Numbered from the stretch's first letter, positions 43,057-54,440 are shown. The stretch is 64,000 nt of DNA from CAWCON01 sp963797185 (GCA_963797185.1 CAWCON010000003.1:434001-498000), one strand, 5' to 3'. Notes: a model not told the origin generated them from the sequence alone. Translations and numbers: made by a program.

Positions 43057-45145
43057 TTAGCCGTTTTTAGCTATGATGGTTTCGAGCGACATTTGGTGGC
43101 ACATCGGCATAGTGATCTAGCTCCATAGCTGAACTGGCTCGACCTTGAGTTGTGCTTCTTAATTAGTCGTATAGCCAAACATTTCACCAAGTGGTACAAA
43201 AGCAGTTATTTCTTTAATCCAGCGGCTAAGATCTTCCATCGATTCGATACGACCACGCTTAGAGTTGAGATCACCAATAACGTCACCCATGAAGTCTTCA
43301 GGTGTAACAACAACAACTTTCATGACTGGTTCAAGAATAACTGGATTAGCTTTCTTAACACCTTCTTGAAGGGCCATTGAACCAGCAATCTGAAAGGCCA
43401 TTTCTGAAGAGTCAACATCGTGATAGCTACCGTCATAGAGCTCAGCTTTAACATCAACAACTGGATAGCCGGCTATAACACCGTTAGCCATAGCTTCTTC
43501 AATGCCTTTTCAACAGCTGGTATGTATTCACTAGGAACAACTCCACCCTTAATAGCAGTTAATAAACTCAAAGCCTTTACCGGCTTCATTTTGAGATAAT
43601 CGTAACCAAACATGACCATATTGACCACGTCCACCAGATTGACGGATAAACTTACCTTCGGCTTCAACGCCGTCTTTTCGGATAGTTTCGCGATAAGCAA
43701 CTTGTGGTTGGCCAACATTGGCTTCAACACTAAATTCACGCTTCATTCGATCAACAATAATCTCTAGATGAAGCTCACCCATACCACTAATGATGGTTTG
43801 ACCAGTTTCGTCGTCGACGTGGATTCTAAAGGTTGGATCTTCTTCAGCTAGTCGCTGCAGGGCAAAACTCATTTTTTCTTGGTCAGCTTTAGTCTTTGGC
43901 TCAATAGCAATTGAAACTGGTGGTTCTGGGAAAGTAATACTTTCAAGAACAATAGGGTTATTTGGATCACATAGAGTGTTACCGGTAGTTGTGCCTTTAA
44001 GACCAACGATAGCGGCAATATCTCCAGCTGTGACTTCAGTGACGTCTTCTCGCTTATCAGCTTGCATACGAACAATACGCCCAACACGTTCTTTTTCGCC
44101 AGTAGAACTATTTAGAATATAGCTACCTGCCATAAGTTTTCCAGAGTAGACTCTAAAGTAGGCTAGCTTACCGACAAATGGATCGGTAGCAATCTTAAAA
44201 GCTAGAGCCGCAAATGGCTCTGATGTCGCCAGGCTTTCGCTCAATTTCGTCACCAGTCTTTGGGTTGGGTACCCCAAGTTGCACCACGGTCCTAGCGGAC
44301 TTGGAAGATAATCAACAACAGCATCAAGTAATTTCTCAACAATTACACCACGGCCATCACCACCAGTGACAGCATAGAAACTTGCCAGTCAAAACCGCTG
44401 AACGAATTGCTTGTTTAATTTCGTCTCACTTAAACCATCTTCACCAACTTCGAAAAACTTCTCAAGCATCGTTTCGTCTTCAGCGACAGCATTTTCTATC
44501 AGTAAGCTGCGGTATTTCTTAACTTCGTCGAGCATATCGGCAGGAATTTCAGTTTCGATTAATTCGTGATCAGTAAATTCTTTGTAGGTATAGGCCTTCA
44601 TAGTGACCAGATCAACAATACCATTAACAGACTGCTCAAAGCCAATTGGTAAGTGAATCGGAAAAGCATGTTTACTAAGACGATGGTGGATAGATTCAAG
44701 TGATTTATAGAAATCACCACCAGTTTGATTAATCTTATTAATAAAACAGATACGAGGCACACCGTATTTGTCGGCTTGACGCCAAACTGTTTCGACTTGT
44801 GATTCAACACCCATCTTGCCGTCAAACACAACCACAGCACCGTCAAGAACTCGCAAGCGATCGTTCAACTTCAACGGTAAAGTCAATGTGACCAGGAGTA
44901 TCAATAATGTTAATCTGGTGATCTTTCCAGTAACAGGTAACAGCAGCTGAAACAATGGTGATGCCGCGCTCTCGTTCTTGCGCCATCCAGTCAGTTGTAG
45001 TTTCGCCTTCATGAACCGCACCAATCTTGTGCTTTAAGCCAGTACGATAAAGAATGCCTTCAGTTGTAGTGGTTTTACCAGCATCAATATGTGCAATGAT
45101 GCCAATATTGCGAATTTTTTCAATTGGGTATTTCTTGTCTGCCAT
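43057..45145 (-). CDS. fusA: Elongation factor G (frameshifts)
   Basis: Starts MADKKYPIEKIRNIGIIAHIDAGKTTTTEG. The G domain, domain II and domains III-V are spread over at least five frames, with breaks near 44865, 44395, 44240, 43550-43500 and 43165. Past the last frame break the true C-terminus reads LRSTTQGRASSAMELDHYADVP down to a TAA at 43057. Total about 696 aa, as expected. EF-G drives translocation. Confidence 0.92.
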
Positions 45146-45202
45146 AGTGTCTTCCTTATCTCAAACTACAAATTTTTGGTACTGCTACTTTTAAGCATTT
45201 TT

Positions 45203-45682
45203 TTAGAATCGAGCGAGATGAGCAAATGCCCGATTCGATTCAGCCATTCGGTGAGTGTCTTCTTTCTTTTTAACTGCCGAGCCTTGATTATTGTAAGCGT
45301 CAACAAACTCTGCAGCCAATCTATTGGCCATACTAATACCACCACGGGCACGAGCTGCCTGAACAAACCACATAATCGTTAAGTGGCTTTGGCGTTGACC
45401 CTTTACTTCAAAAGGGATCTGATAGTTAGCGCCACCGATTCGGCGAGAACGAGTTTCCATATGAGGTTGGATATTTTTAAATGCCTGCTCAAAAACTTCA
45501 AGTGGATTCTGGACTTTTAGTTTATTGGCTGCTTCTTGCATACCGGTATAGACTAAGCGCTCAGCTAATTGTTTCTTACCATCGAGCATAACCCGATTAA
45601 TCAAACGTTGAACCTGAACGTTGTTATAGAGTCGGTCAGGGCTAATCTCTCGAACGAGAGATTTAGTTTTCTTACGAGGCAT
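45203..45682 (-). CDS. rpsG: 30S ribosomal protein S7
   Basis: 159 aa, intact. RLINRVMLDGKKQLAERLVY, PHMETRSRRIGGANYQIPFEV and ARARGGISMANRLAAEFVDA. It overlaps rpsL by one base. Confidence 0.97.
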   Translation of the reverse strand: MPRKKTKSLVREISPDRLYNNVQVQRLINRVMLDGKKQLAERLVYTGMQEAANKLKVQNPLEVFEQAFKNIQPHMETRSRRIGGANYQIPFEVKGQRQSHLTIMWFVQAARARGGISMANRLAAEFVDAYNNQGSAVKKKEDTHRMAESNRAFAHLARF

Positions 45683-46098
45683 TACTTCTTTCCTTCTTTC
45701 TTAGTACCGTACTTAGAACGTCCTTGTTTACGATTTTGGACCCCTTGGAGATCAAGGTTGCCGCGCACTAAGTGATAGCGAACACCCGGTAAGTCCTTAA
45801 CTCTTCCACCACGTACTAAAACAACTGCATGTTCTTGTAGGTTATGGCCCTCACCGCCAATATATGCCCAGACCTCATAACCGTTAGTAAGTCTAACACG
45901 AGCAACTTTTCGTAAGGCAGAGTTCGGTTTCTTAGGAGTTTTGGTAGTAACTTTAATACAAACACCGCGCTTAAATGACGATGGCTTTTCGTAACTTCTT
46001 GTCTTTAAGTTGTTGGTTACTCGTTGCAGTGCAGGCGATTGAGATTTAACAGTCGTGCGTTGTCGTGGTTTCCGAATTAATTGGCTGATTGTTGGCAT
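45682..46098 (-). CDS. rpsL: 30S ribosomal protein S12
   Basis: 138 aa, intact. KTPKKPNSALRKVARVRLTNG, GEGHNLQEHAVVLVRGGRVKDLPGVRYH. The usual PKKPNS lysine region of the decoding centre is present. Confidence 0.98.
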   Translation of the reverse strand: MPTISQLIRKPRQRTTVKSQSPALQRVTNNLKTRSYEKPSSFKRGVCIKVTTKTPKKPNSALRKVARVRLTNGYEVWAYIGGEGHNLQEHAVVLVRGGRVKDLPGVRYHLVRGNLDLQGVQNRKQGRSKYGTKKEGKK

Positions 46099-46116
46099 CT
46101 GTTTACCTTAATACTT

Positions 46117-49100
46117 TTACTCTTCTTCGTCAATCTTATCATCAGATGACTCTTTAGCTTTGCTATACGCATAACCTGTTCCAACAGGAATTTTGCGTCC
46201 CAGAATGACGTTTTCCTTGAGGCCAAACAAATGATCGACTTTACCACTAGTAGCGGCACTGATCAACACGCGAGTAGTATCTTGGAATGAAGCAGCACTC
46301 AAGAACGAGTCCGTGCTTAAGGATGCTTTGGTGATACCGAGCAACAATTGGTTGTACTGAATCGGATTCTTACCGGTTGCCATGAGAACATCATTAGCGA
46401 TGACTACCGATAACTTACTCACGATGTCACCTATGACGAATTCGCTATCTCCAGCTTCCTCAATCTGCACACGAGAGAACATTTGACGGACAATCGTTTC
46501 GAGATGTTTGTCAGCAATATTTTGTCCTTGCGAGGCAAATATCTTAAGGATCTGATTCATGATATAGCGCTGTGTTGCCTCAACTCCTTGCAAACGCATA
46601 AGCTCATGGAGGTTAATGGATCCATTAGTCAAACGGTGACCAGCGACAATCATGTCTCCATCCTTGATCGTTAATTGTTTAAAGCCTGGGATTTCGTAGC
46701 GAATAAGGCTTTGCTTAGAAGGCTTGATAGTAATCTTAGAGGTAGTAAATTCTACTTTCCCTGCAATTGGCGCAATGATTGGTTCAGATTGGTTCTCGAA
46801 TGTAGCAATAACATCCCCGATAGCAACTTCAGAACCCTTTTTAACCGTCGGCTTTCGGCCACTAAGAGGTAACTCAATCCGTTCCTCACTGTCAGCCACA
46901 ACTTGAACAACATAATGATCGTTCTCTTCCCAAACATTAGCTACACCACCAATTTCAGACAAGTAAGCCTGACCCTTAGGTGTACGAACTTCAAATATTT
47001 CCTCGACACGACTTAGGCCCTGTGCTGTATCGTCGGCAATAACCGCACCCGAACGGTGTTTTGAGTCAAGTGACAGCTGAGTACCTGGCTCACCGATACT
47101 CTGAGCAGCAATAACTCCAATTGGATGATGCGGACTTACTAGTTCACCTGTGGCAGGGTCAACTCCATATGACTTTCGTGGTACACCAAGTACCGAAGTC
47201 GCACTCAAGACACTCATCACTTTAACACCGTCGATTGATTTATCTCCATCGATTTTAGCAGCAATCTCAGCGGTGATTAGCTCACCCTTCCAACGTACTT
47301 GCCAATATTTTCAGCTGTGAAACGTCCTTCCAAGCGTAGGCGTAGGGTACGCCAATTTCCTCGGCATCAGATCGAAGCATAGCAAAGCCACGATCTTCTT
47401 CGTCCATCTCAGTAGTAAAGACGTCTTGAGCAACATCGACTAAACGACGAGTTAAGTAACCCGCATCAGCTGTCTTAAGAGCAATGTCGATTACCGCCTT
47501 ACGAGTACCTCTCGTAGCAGTAAAGTACTCAAGTTGTGTCAGACCTTTGGTATAGCTTGATTTAACTGGCAGTTCGATAGCCTGGCCAGAAGCATCCAAG
47601 AATACACCAAACATACCGACACAGTTTTTCATCTGGGAAGCGTTTCCTCGAGCACCAGAGATCATGGCAATAGCAGCTGCTGATATTTCATTTTCCATCT
47701 GCTCAGTTAGTAGATCTTGAACTTGTGCTTCGGCTTTAATCCAGTTTTCAACGGTGAGACGATAACGTTCGTCATTAGTAATGAATCCTTGTTCGAATTT
47801 TTCACTAATAGCGTCTGAGCGTATATCACCGGCTTCAATAACTTTGTCGACTCCTGGTACTTCACCAAAGTCGCCCATTCCCATTGATAGTCCTGAACAG
47901 TGGCGTATTGGAAACCAAGATCCTTTAGATCGTCAGCAATAATAGCAGTCTTGCTTGACCATATGTCTGATAAACAGGCGCCATTACCTGTTGCAAATGC
48001 TTCTTTGTCATGGCCGTATCCTGGAATGGGAAGTCTTCAGGGAATATCTCATTAAAGAGAAGACGCCCAAGGGTAGTCTCACGAACCTGTCCACGAAAAG
48101 TTACGCGAACATAGCTTTGCAGTTTTAATACTCCATTGTCGTAAGCCATGAGTGCTTCGTTAATATTGGTATAAGGACGAACCTTATGTTCAATATCTGA
48201 GCGCTCGTAGGTCAAGTAATAGCATCCAAGTACGATATCTTGTTCAATATGAAGAATTGGTGAACCATCAGCAGGCTTTAGTAGGTTCTTATTGGCAGCC
48301 ATGATGTCACGAGCTTCATCTTGTGCATCATCAGACAAAGGCAAGATGAACGGCCATTTGGTCACCATCGAAATCGGCGTTGAAACCTTTACAGACTAAA
48401 GGATGAAGCTGAATAGCCTTGTCCTTCAATTAGTACAGGTTGGAAAGCTTGAATACTGAGACGGTGAAGACTTGGTGCACGGTTTAAAAGAACATATTTA
48501 CCTTTAATGACTTCATCTAGATGCATCCCAAACAGCAGTTTCACCAAGTTCAATCATCCGAGTAGCTGAACGAATATTATGAGCATGTTCTGAGCAATTA
48601 AATCACCAATAACAAATGGCTTAAATAGCTCAAGCGCCATCATTTTCGGTAGACCACACTGGATAATCTTAAGTTCAGGTCCAGCAACAATAACAGAACG
48701 ACCGGAGTAATCTACTCGCTTACCAAGTAAGTTCTGACGGAAACGTCCTTGCTTACCATTTAACATGTCACTAATGACTTAAGACGACGATGTTGACCGG
48801 TTGCAGCTACTGCTCGTCCGAACGGGCATTAGTTATTGTCAATTAAAGCATCAACTGCTTCTTGAAGCATTCTTTGTTCATTACGACGAATAATTTCAGG
48901 AGCATTCAGCTCAATTAGTTTCTTAAGACGGTTATTGCGGTTAATAACTCGTCGGTAAAGATCGTTTAAGTCTGAAGTAGCAAATCGTCCACCAGTTAGT
49001 TGAACCATCGGTCGAAGATCTGGAGGAATAACTGGAAGACGCTAAAGCACATACTAGCTAGGTTTAATACCCGCTCGTTGCATACTCTTCAAGCAGACGT

Positions 49101-49934
49101 AAGTCGCTTAATGATTTTCTTCTTACGTTGACCTTTAGCTTCTTCAGCTTCTTTAGTTAGGTCATGGATTAGCTTGCTCTAAGATCAATTTCATCAAGTA
49201 AGTCTTTAATGGCGACACCGCCCATACCAACTGTATCATAGCTGCGCATTTCATCAGGCAAATTACGATAGTCATTTTCATAAATCAGATTTAGTTTTTC
49301 AAGACGCAGCAAGTTGATCTTTGAGTTCGGTCATATTCTTGGTAACTTCTTCAAGTTCTTTAGTATGTGCTTCAGCTAGAGTTTTAATGTTAGCATTTTA
49401 TTCTTTGCTTCCTGTTCGTAACGAATTTTAGATAGCTTCTTTAGCAGCCATAAACTCGCTTCTTTATCCGCCATCAACTTGATCGCGTTTCTCAATGTCA
49501 ACATTCTTAATAATATAGCTAGCAAAATAAACAACTCGTTCCAAATTCTTAACAGTCATGCCAAGAAGTAGACCAACAGCAGATGGAGTTCCTCGGAGGA
49601 ACCAAATGTGAGCACAGGTACGGCTAGTCAATATGACCCATTCGTTCACGCCGAACAATACTGATTTAGTAACAATATCGCCTTTCTTATCTACTGCCGC
49701 TTCGCGACTGCGCATACCCTTATATTTAGCATCATGAGGGTTAATATCTTTAACCGGACCAAATATACGTTCACAAAACAATCCGTCTCGCTCAGGTTTC
49801 TGAGTACGATAATTAATAGTCTCGGGTTTTGTAACTTCGCCGTAGCTCCATTCTATGATATCTTCCGGAGCTAGCAACTGCTAAACGTACTGCGTCAAAA
49901 TCAGCAATATCTGCCTATATGAATAGTTTCTCAT
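46117..49934 (-). CDS. rpoC: RNA polymerase beta' subunit (frameshifts; zinc sites lost)
   Basis: The ATG at 49934 follows an AGGAGGAACGCATA site inside the end of rpoB. Pieces in several frames cover the whole protein: CERIFGPVKDINPHDAKYKG (N-terminal zinc region), LNGKQGRFRQNLLGKRVDYSGRSVI, NADFDGD near 48370 (active-site Asp triad), and an intact 3' part 46117-47220. Breaks are near 49900, 49870, 49640, 49440-48770 (several), 48550, 48370, 47905 and 47250. All four Cys of zinc site 1 are replaced, and so are the three visible Cys of site 2 (VLSATSVLGVPRKSYGVD). The trigger loop reads LSLDSKHRSG instead of LT[ML]RTFHxGG. Confidence 0.92.
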
Positions 49935-52900
49935 TATGCGTTCCTCCTGTTATCGTTATTTTCTGCAGCAGCAACGGTTCTGGATCAGCCATAGTGTCGT
50001 CTTCAGGCACTGAGCTATCATCACTTACCGTTGAAGCATCGTCATTTTCTGCATTCTGTGTAATATCAATTTCCATGAATTCATCTACTTGAGCATCTTC
50101 GGTCACATCGACGTCAGATACGATTGGTGTCGGTACATCTACATCAGAGAGTTGCGAGGCTTCTATCTTTAATATTCTAGCCAATACCGCTTCCGCATCA
50201 ACTAATTTATCTGAACTAATCAAATCAACTTTCAAGCTAAGTCCTTGCAACTCTTTGACGAGGACATTGAAACTTTCTGGAACTTTAGGTCCAACAATTT
50301 CAGTTCGCTTAATAATTGACTCGTAGGCCTTACTTCGGCCATAGACATCATCTGACTTGATAGTTAGCATTTCCTGCAAGGTATTCGCAGCACCATAAGC
50401 TTCAAGTGCCCAGACTTCCATCTCTCCAAATCGTTGACCACCATTCTGTGCTTTTCCGCCCAAAGGTTGTTGCGTCACCATCGTGTATGGTCCAGTTGAA
50501 CGCGCGTGAATTTTATCCGCTATCATATGGTTAAGCTTGATGATATACATACTCCCGACTGTCGTCAGTTCAGCAAATGCTTCACCAGTACGGCCGTCGT
50601 AAAGTTGCTGTTTTCCTTCTTCTGGCAAACCAGCTTCAGCAAACAACGATTTAATTTTTTCGACGGTTACACCATTAAAGGCAGGACTCGCTACTTTTAT
50701 GCCAAGTGCTCGTGCCGCCATCCCAAGGTGTGTCTCAAATAACTGACCGACGTTCATTCGACTTGGAATACCAAGAGGGTTCAAGATAATATCGATCGGC
50801 GATCCATCTTCCATAAATGGCATATCTTCAATTGGTAAAATTCTGGCGATCACTCCCTTGTTTCCGTGCCGACCACCTAATTTGTCACCAACAGCTATTT
50901 TGCGCATTTGAGCTACAAAAACTTGAATCTGCATCAAAACGCCAGCTTTTAGTTCGTGTCCATTGGCTTTGCTGAAGATTTTAACTCCAACGACTTTTCC
51001 GTGTTTTCCATTACTCATTCTTTGAGATGTGTCACGAACTTCTTTGGCTTTTTCGCCAAAGATAGCCCGAAGCAGTCGTTCCTCGCTCGATAATTCTTGC
51101 TCACCCTTAGGAGTAATTTTACCAACAAGAATGTCGCCAGGATGAACTTCGGCACCGATGCGAACTATGCCGTCATCGTCAAGGTGACGAAGTGACTCTT
51201 CACTTACGTTAGGAATATCACGAGTAACAATTTCAGGACCTAATTTAGTCTCACGAACTTCAATCATGAAGTCGACAATGTGAATTGAAGTTAAGCTATC
51301 ATCTTGAACTAAGCGACGAGAAATGACTATGGCATCTTCGAAGTTATAGCCTGACCATGGCATAAAAGCGACCATTAAATCACGTCCAAGCGCGAGTTCA
51401 CCGTCTGAGATAGACATACCTTCAATCAAAGAATCACCTTTGCTTACCTTGTCACCACTCGTCACCACCACTTTTTGGTTAATACTAGTGCCCTCATTGC
51501 TTCGAACAAAGTGCTGAGGGTAATAAGATTTCTTAACATCCTTATATGCCACAACAACTTTGCTGGCTGATGCTTCGAGAACCGTACCAGCTGCTTCAGC
51601 AGTAATCAATTGACCAGTATTTTGCGCAGCATAGATCTCCATTCCAGTGCCCACAATCGGAGACTCTGGCTGGATAAGTGGTACTGCTTGTCGTTGCTGG
51701 TTACTTCCCATAAGTGATCGGTAAACGTAATCTTTCTCAATGAAGGGGATAAGGCCGGCACTACTCCCAATAATCTGGTTTCGAGTCGCATCCATATAAG
51801 TAACATCATTAGCATCAACTTGTCCTGATTGTAAGAACTTACGAGCACTAACACGTTCATTAAGAAAGTAGCCGTCGTCGTCAATCTCTTCACCAGCACT
51901 TGCAATAACAGCTGACTCTTCAGCTGCCGTATCAAGATATATAACCTCAGCTGTAACTCTCGCTTTAACAGGCCAAGTGACTTGAGTAGTTACTTTTGCA
52001 AGCTTAGCTGCATCAGCTTCAGTGATCTTCTTATCAGCTTTAACAATAACTTTGCCTTTTTCGTCTTCTAAATCAACCGCAGCAATATGTCCAGCGGCAT
52101 CCTTGGCAGTAGCTGCACTAACGACTTTTCGATATGGTGTCTCAATAAATCCATAGCTATTAATTCGAGCGTAGTTGGCTAGGTTTAATACCAAACCCAC
52201 GTTAGCTCCTTCAGGTGTTTCAACGGCACAAATTCGACCATAGTGAGTCGCATGTGCATCACGAACTTCAAAACCAGCTCTCTCACGAGAAAGGCCACCA
52301 GGACCCATTGAACTCAGACGACGTTTATGAGCAAGTTCCGATAAAGGATTTACTTGATCCATGAACTGACTAAGTTGAGAACTAGCAAAGAATTCTCGAA
52401 CGGCTGCTACTACTGGGCGCGCATTAATAAGCTGACCCGGTGTCACTGCCTCAATTTCTGACATACTCATACGATCTTTTGTGTTGCGTTCCATTCGTAG
52501 TAAGCCAATACGGAATTGACGTTGGACTAATTCGCCAACTAACTTAACACGACGATTCGCCAAACTATCGATATCATCAGGTGGTTCCTGAGTGTTGTTT
52601 AGGCGAATAATCTCAGCAATGATGGCTTTTAAATCATCCAACCACATAACACGGTTTTCGATAGTATTAGGAACGTCGAGATTCAAACGTGCATTAATTT
52701 TGTAGCGACCTACGCGACTGAAATCAAAACGCTTGAAGTTGTAAAACATGTTTTCAAGCAAACTTCTGGCATTATCAACCGTTGCTAAATCACCTGGACG
52801 CAGTCGTCGGTAAACTTCAATTAAGGCCTCCTGCTGACCATGAGCAGGATCTTTGTCAAAGGTAGCATCTAGATATTTAACTTTTCCTTCATCTACATGC

Positions 52901-53535
52901 TTAAAGGCTTCACGGATTTGTGGCTCGGCCATACCAAGTGCTTGCAGTAAGGTAGTGACTGGAATTTTACGTTTTCTGTCAATTTTAACGTAGATACCAC
53001 CACTTGCAGCCGTTTCAAACTCAAGCCAAGCACCACGCCCTGGGATAATCTTTGCTCCATATAAACGTGACGCACCATGTTGTTCACCAGTAAAAAAAAC
53101 ACCGCTACTCCGTATTAATTGGCTGACAACAACTCGTTCAGCTCCGTTAATAACAAACGTCCCTCGCTGTGTCATCCATGGGTAATCGCCAAGGTAGATT
53201 TCTTGCTCTTTGACTTCCCCAGTAACTTTATTAGTAAGCTCAACCGTAGCTTTTAATGGAGCTTCGTAGCTAACATTATTCTCACGTGCCTCTGTTTCTG
53301 TAATCTTAGGCTCTTCAAATCGATAGCCTTTAAAACTCAGTGATAATTTAGTTCCCGTATAGTCGTCTATTGGACTAATTTCAGCCAATAACTCACCGAG
53401 ACCTTCTTCTACAAACCACTGGAAGGACTGGTTTTGATGACTGACCAAATTAGGAAGCTCAAGGGCGTCATCAACTTTTGTAAAATAAACTCGTTTATCT
53501 TTCTTCGTACTTGGTATACTTGTGCCTTTTGCCAT
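49915..53535 (-). CDS. rpoB: RNA polymerase beta subunit
   Basis: 1206 aa, intact except possibly the last residues. FQWFVEEGLGELLAEISPI, SQFMDQVNPLSELAHKRRLSSMGPGGLSRERAGFEVRD (rifampicin region), GRHGNKGVIARI and GKAQNGGQRFGEMEVWALEAYGA are typical. The last residues run through the rpoC ribosome binding site; the neighbouring frame would end AAAENNDNRRNA with a TAATG stop-start overlap, so a 1-base error near 49980 is likely. The start is the ATG at 53535. Confidence 0.95.
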   Translation of the reverse strand: MAKGTSIPSTKKDKRVYFTKVDDALELPNLVSHQNQSFQWFVEEGLGELLAEISPIDDYTGTKLSLSFKGYRFEEPKITETEARENNVSYEAPLKATVELTNKVTGEVKEQEIYLGDYPWMTQRGTFVINGAERVVVSQLIRSSGVFFTGEQHGASRLYGAKIIPGRGAWLEFETAASGGIYVKIDRKRKIPVTTLLQALGMAEPQIREAFKHVDEGKVKYLDATFDKDPAHGQQEALIEVYRRLRPGDLATVDNARSLLENMFYNFKRFDFSRVGRYKINARLNLDVPNTIENRVMWLDDLKAIIAEIIRLNNTQEPPDDIDSLANRRVKLVGELVQRQFRIGLLRMERNTKDRMSMSEIEAVTPGQLINARPVVAAVREFFASSQLSQFMDQVNPLSELAHKRRLSSMGPGGLSRERAGFEVRDAHATHYGRICAVETPEGANVGLVLNLANYARINSYGFIETPYRKVVSAATAKDAAGHIAAVDLEDEKGKVIVKADKKITEADAAKLAKVTTQVTWPVKARVTAEVIYLDTAAEESAVIASAGEEIDDDGYFLNERVSARKFLQSGQVDANDVTYMDATRNQIIGSSAGLIPFIEKDYVYRSLMGSNQQRQAVPLIQPESPIVGTGMEIYAAQNTGQLITAEAAGTVLEASASKVVVAYKDVKKSYYPQHFVRSNEGTSINQKVVVTSGDKVSKGDSLIEGMSISDGELALGRDLMVAFMPWSGYNFEDAIVISRRLVQDDSLTSIHIVDFMIEVRETKLGPEIVTRDIPNVSEESLRHLDDDGIVRIGAEVHPGDILVGKITPKGEQELSSEERLLRAIFGEKAKEVRDTSQRMSNGKHGKVVGVKIFSKANGHELKAGVLMQIQVFVAQMRKIAVGDKLGGRHGNKGVIARILPIEDMPFMEDGSPIDIILNPLGIPSRMNVGQLFETHLGMAARALGIKVASPAFNGVTVEKIKSLFAEAGLPEEGKQQLYDGRTGEAFAELTTVGSMYIIKLNHMIADKIHARSTGPYTMVTQQPLGGKAQNGGQRFGEMEVWALEAYGAANTLQEMLTIKSDDVYGRSKAYESIIKRTEIVGPKVPESFNVLVKELQGLSLKVDLISSDKLVDAEAVLARILKIEASQLSDVDVPTPIVSDVDVTEDAQVDEFMEIDITQNAENDDASTVSDDSSVPEDDTMADPEPLLLQKITITGGTHNEKLFI

Positions 53536-53644
53536 GGTTAAGCAGCTTTCCCCTTATCCGGCCTTTTATCCAACATACGCCTTGCTGGACATCAGCCATT
53601 GTCTCTATTAGTGATTGTTGTATTTTTTCGTACGAAGATTACTA

Positions 53645-53794
53645 AGCGGTTGGTTTTTGTGCTGTTTTAATGCAAAGCTCAGCATGGCCCGACTTACACT
53701 ACTTCTTAAGTTTAAGTTTGAACGACTCATTTAAAAATGTCAAGACTTTTATATCCCATTTAGTTCGTTGGAATGAGTCTCAAACCAACCGCTA
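53645..53794 (-). promoter_or_regulatory. rpoB upstream region with inverted repeat and -35 box
   Basis: Between clpP and rpoB (264 bases) there is a perfect TTGACA on the minus strand (53738-53743) with a poor -10 (CAAACT) 17 bases on. AGCGGTTGGTTT (53645-53656) and AAACCAACCGCT (53783-53794) form a 12-bp inverted repeat around it. A long rpoB leader is implied. Confidence 0.35.
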
Positions 53795-53799
53795 ATCTT

Positions 53800-54411
53800 C
53801 TAAATTTTCTTGATGCTCGATATGACACTATCGACGAGACCGTACTTCTTTGCTTCGTCGGCAGTCATCCAGTAATCTCTCTCCATATCAGTTCGAATTT
53901 TGTCTATTTTTTGACCTGTATTCTTTACCATAATTTCATTAAGCCGATGCTTAAGACGCAATGATTCCTTCAAATCAATCTCCATATCAGTTACTTTTCC
54001 ACGAGTGCCGCTCGATGGCTGATGGATCATGACCGTTGCATTTGGCAAAAGAAATCGCTTGCCTTTTGTGCCCGAGCTTAACAGTACCGCTGCTGCTGAG
54101 GCCTGCACTCCAATACCAACAGTCTGAATATCGTTGCTAATATATTGCATCGTATCGTAAATTGCCAAAGCATCATAAACAGTTCCGCCGGGACTATTAA
54201 TATATAAAAAGATGTCTTTTTTACTGTCTTCTGCTTGTAAGAATAACAGCTGCGCCACAATAAGGTTGGCGGTCATATCATTCACATCACTTCCCAAGAA
54301 AACAATTCGATCTTTTAATAATCGACTATATATATCATAGGCCCGTTCAAAACGACCTTCACTTTCAATTACGGTTGGTATAAGTACCTGAGTAGTTGGT
54401 TGTTTATTCAT
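53800..54411 (-). CDS. clpP: ATP-dependent Clp protease proteolytic subunit
   Basis: 203 aa. INSPGGTVYDALAIYDTM, the nucleophile Ser in VQASAAAVLLSSG (usual AASMGAFLL), His in MIHQPSSGTRG and Asp in MERDYWMTADEAKKYGL form the triad. An AAAGGGG site precedes the ATG. Expression is probably under HrcA control through the CIRCE element upstream. Confidence 0.95.
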   Translation of the reverse strand: MNKQPTTQVLIPTVIESEGRFERAYDIYSRLLKDRIVFLGSDVNDMTANLIVAQLLFLQAEDSKKDIFLYINSPGGTVYDALAIYDTMQYISNDIQTVGIGVQASAAAVLLSSGTKGKRFLLPNATVMIHQPSSGTRGKVTDMEIDLKESLRLKHRLNEIMVKNTGQKIDKIRTDMERDYWMTADEAKKYGLVDSVISSIKKI

Positions 54412-54440
54412 AGTAACCCCTTTGCTATCATTACCTATCT

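Noticed and set aside
27361..49990. Recoding or programmed frameshifting to explain broken essential genes
   Set aside because: The breaks include TAA, TAG and TGA and shifts in both directions with no shared slippery site; TGA also ends intact genes.
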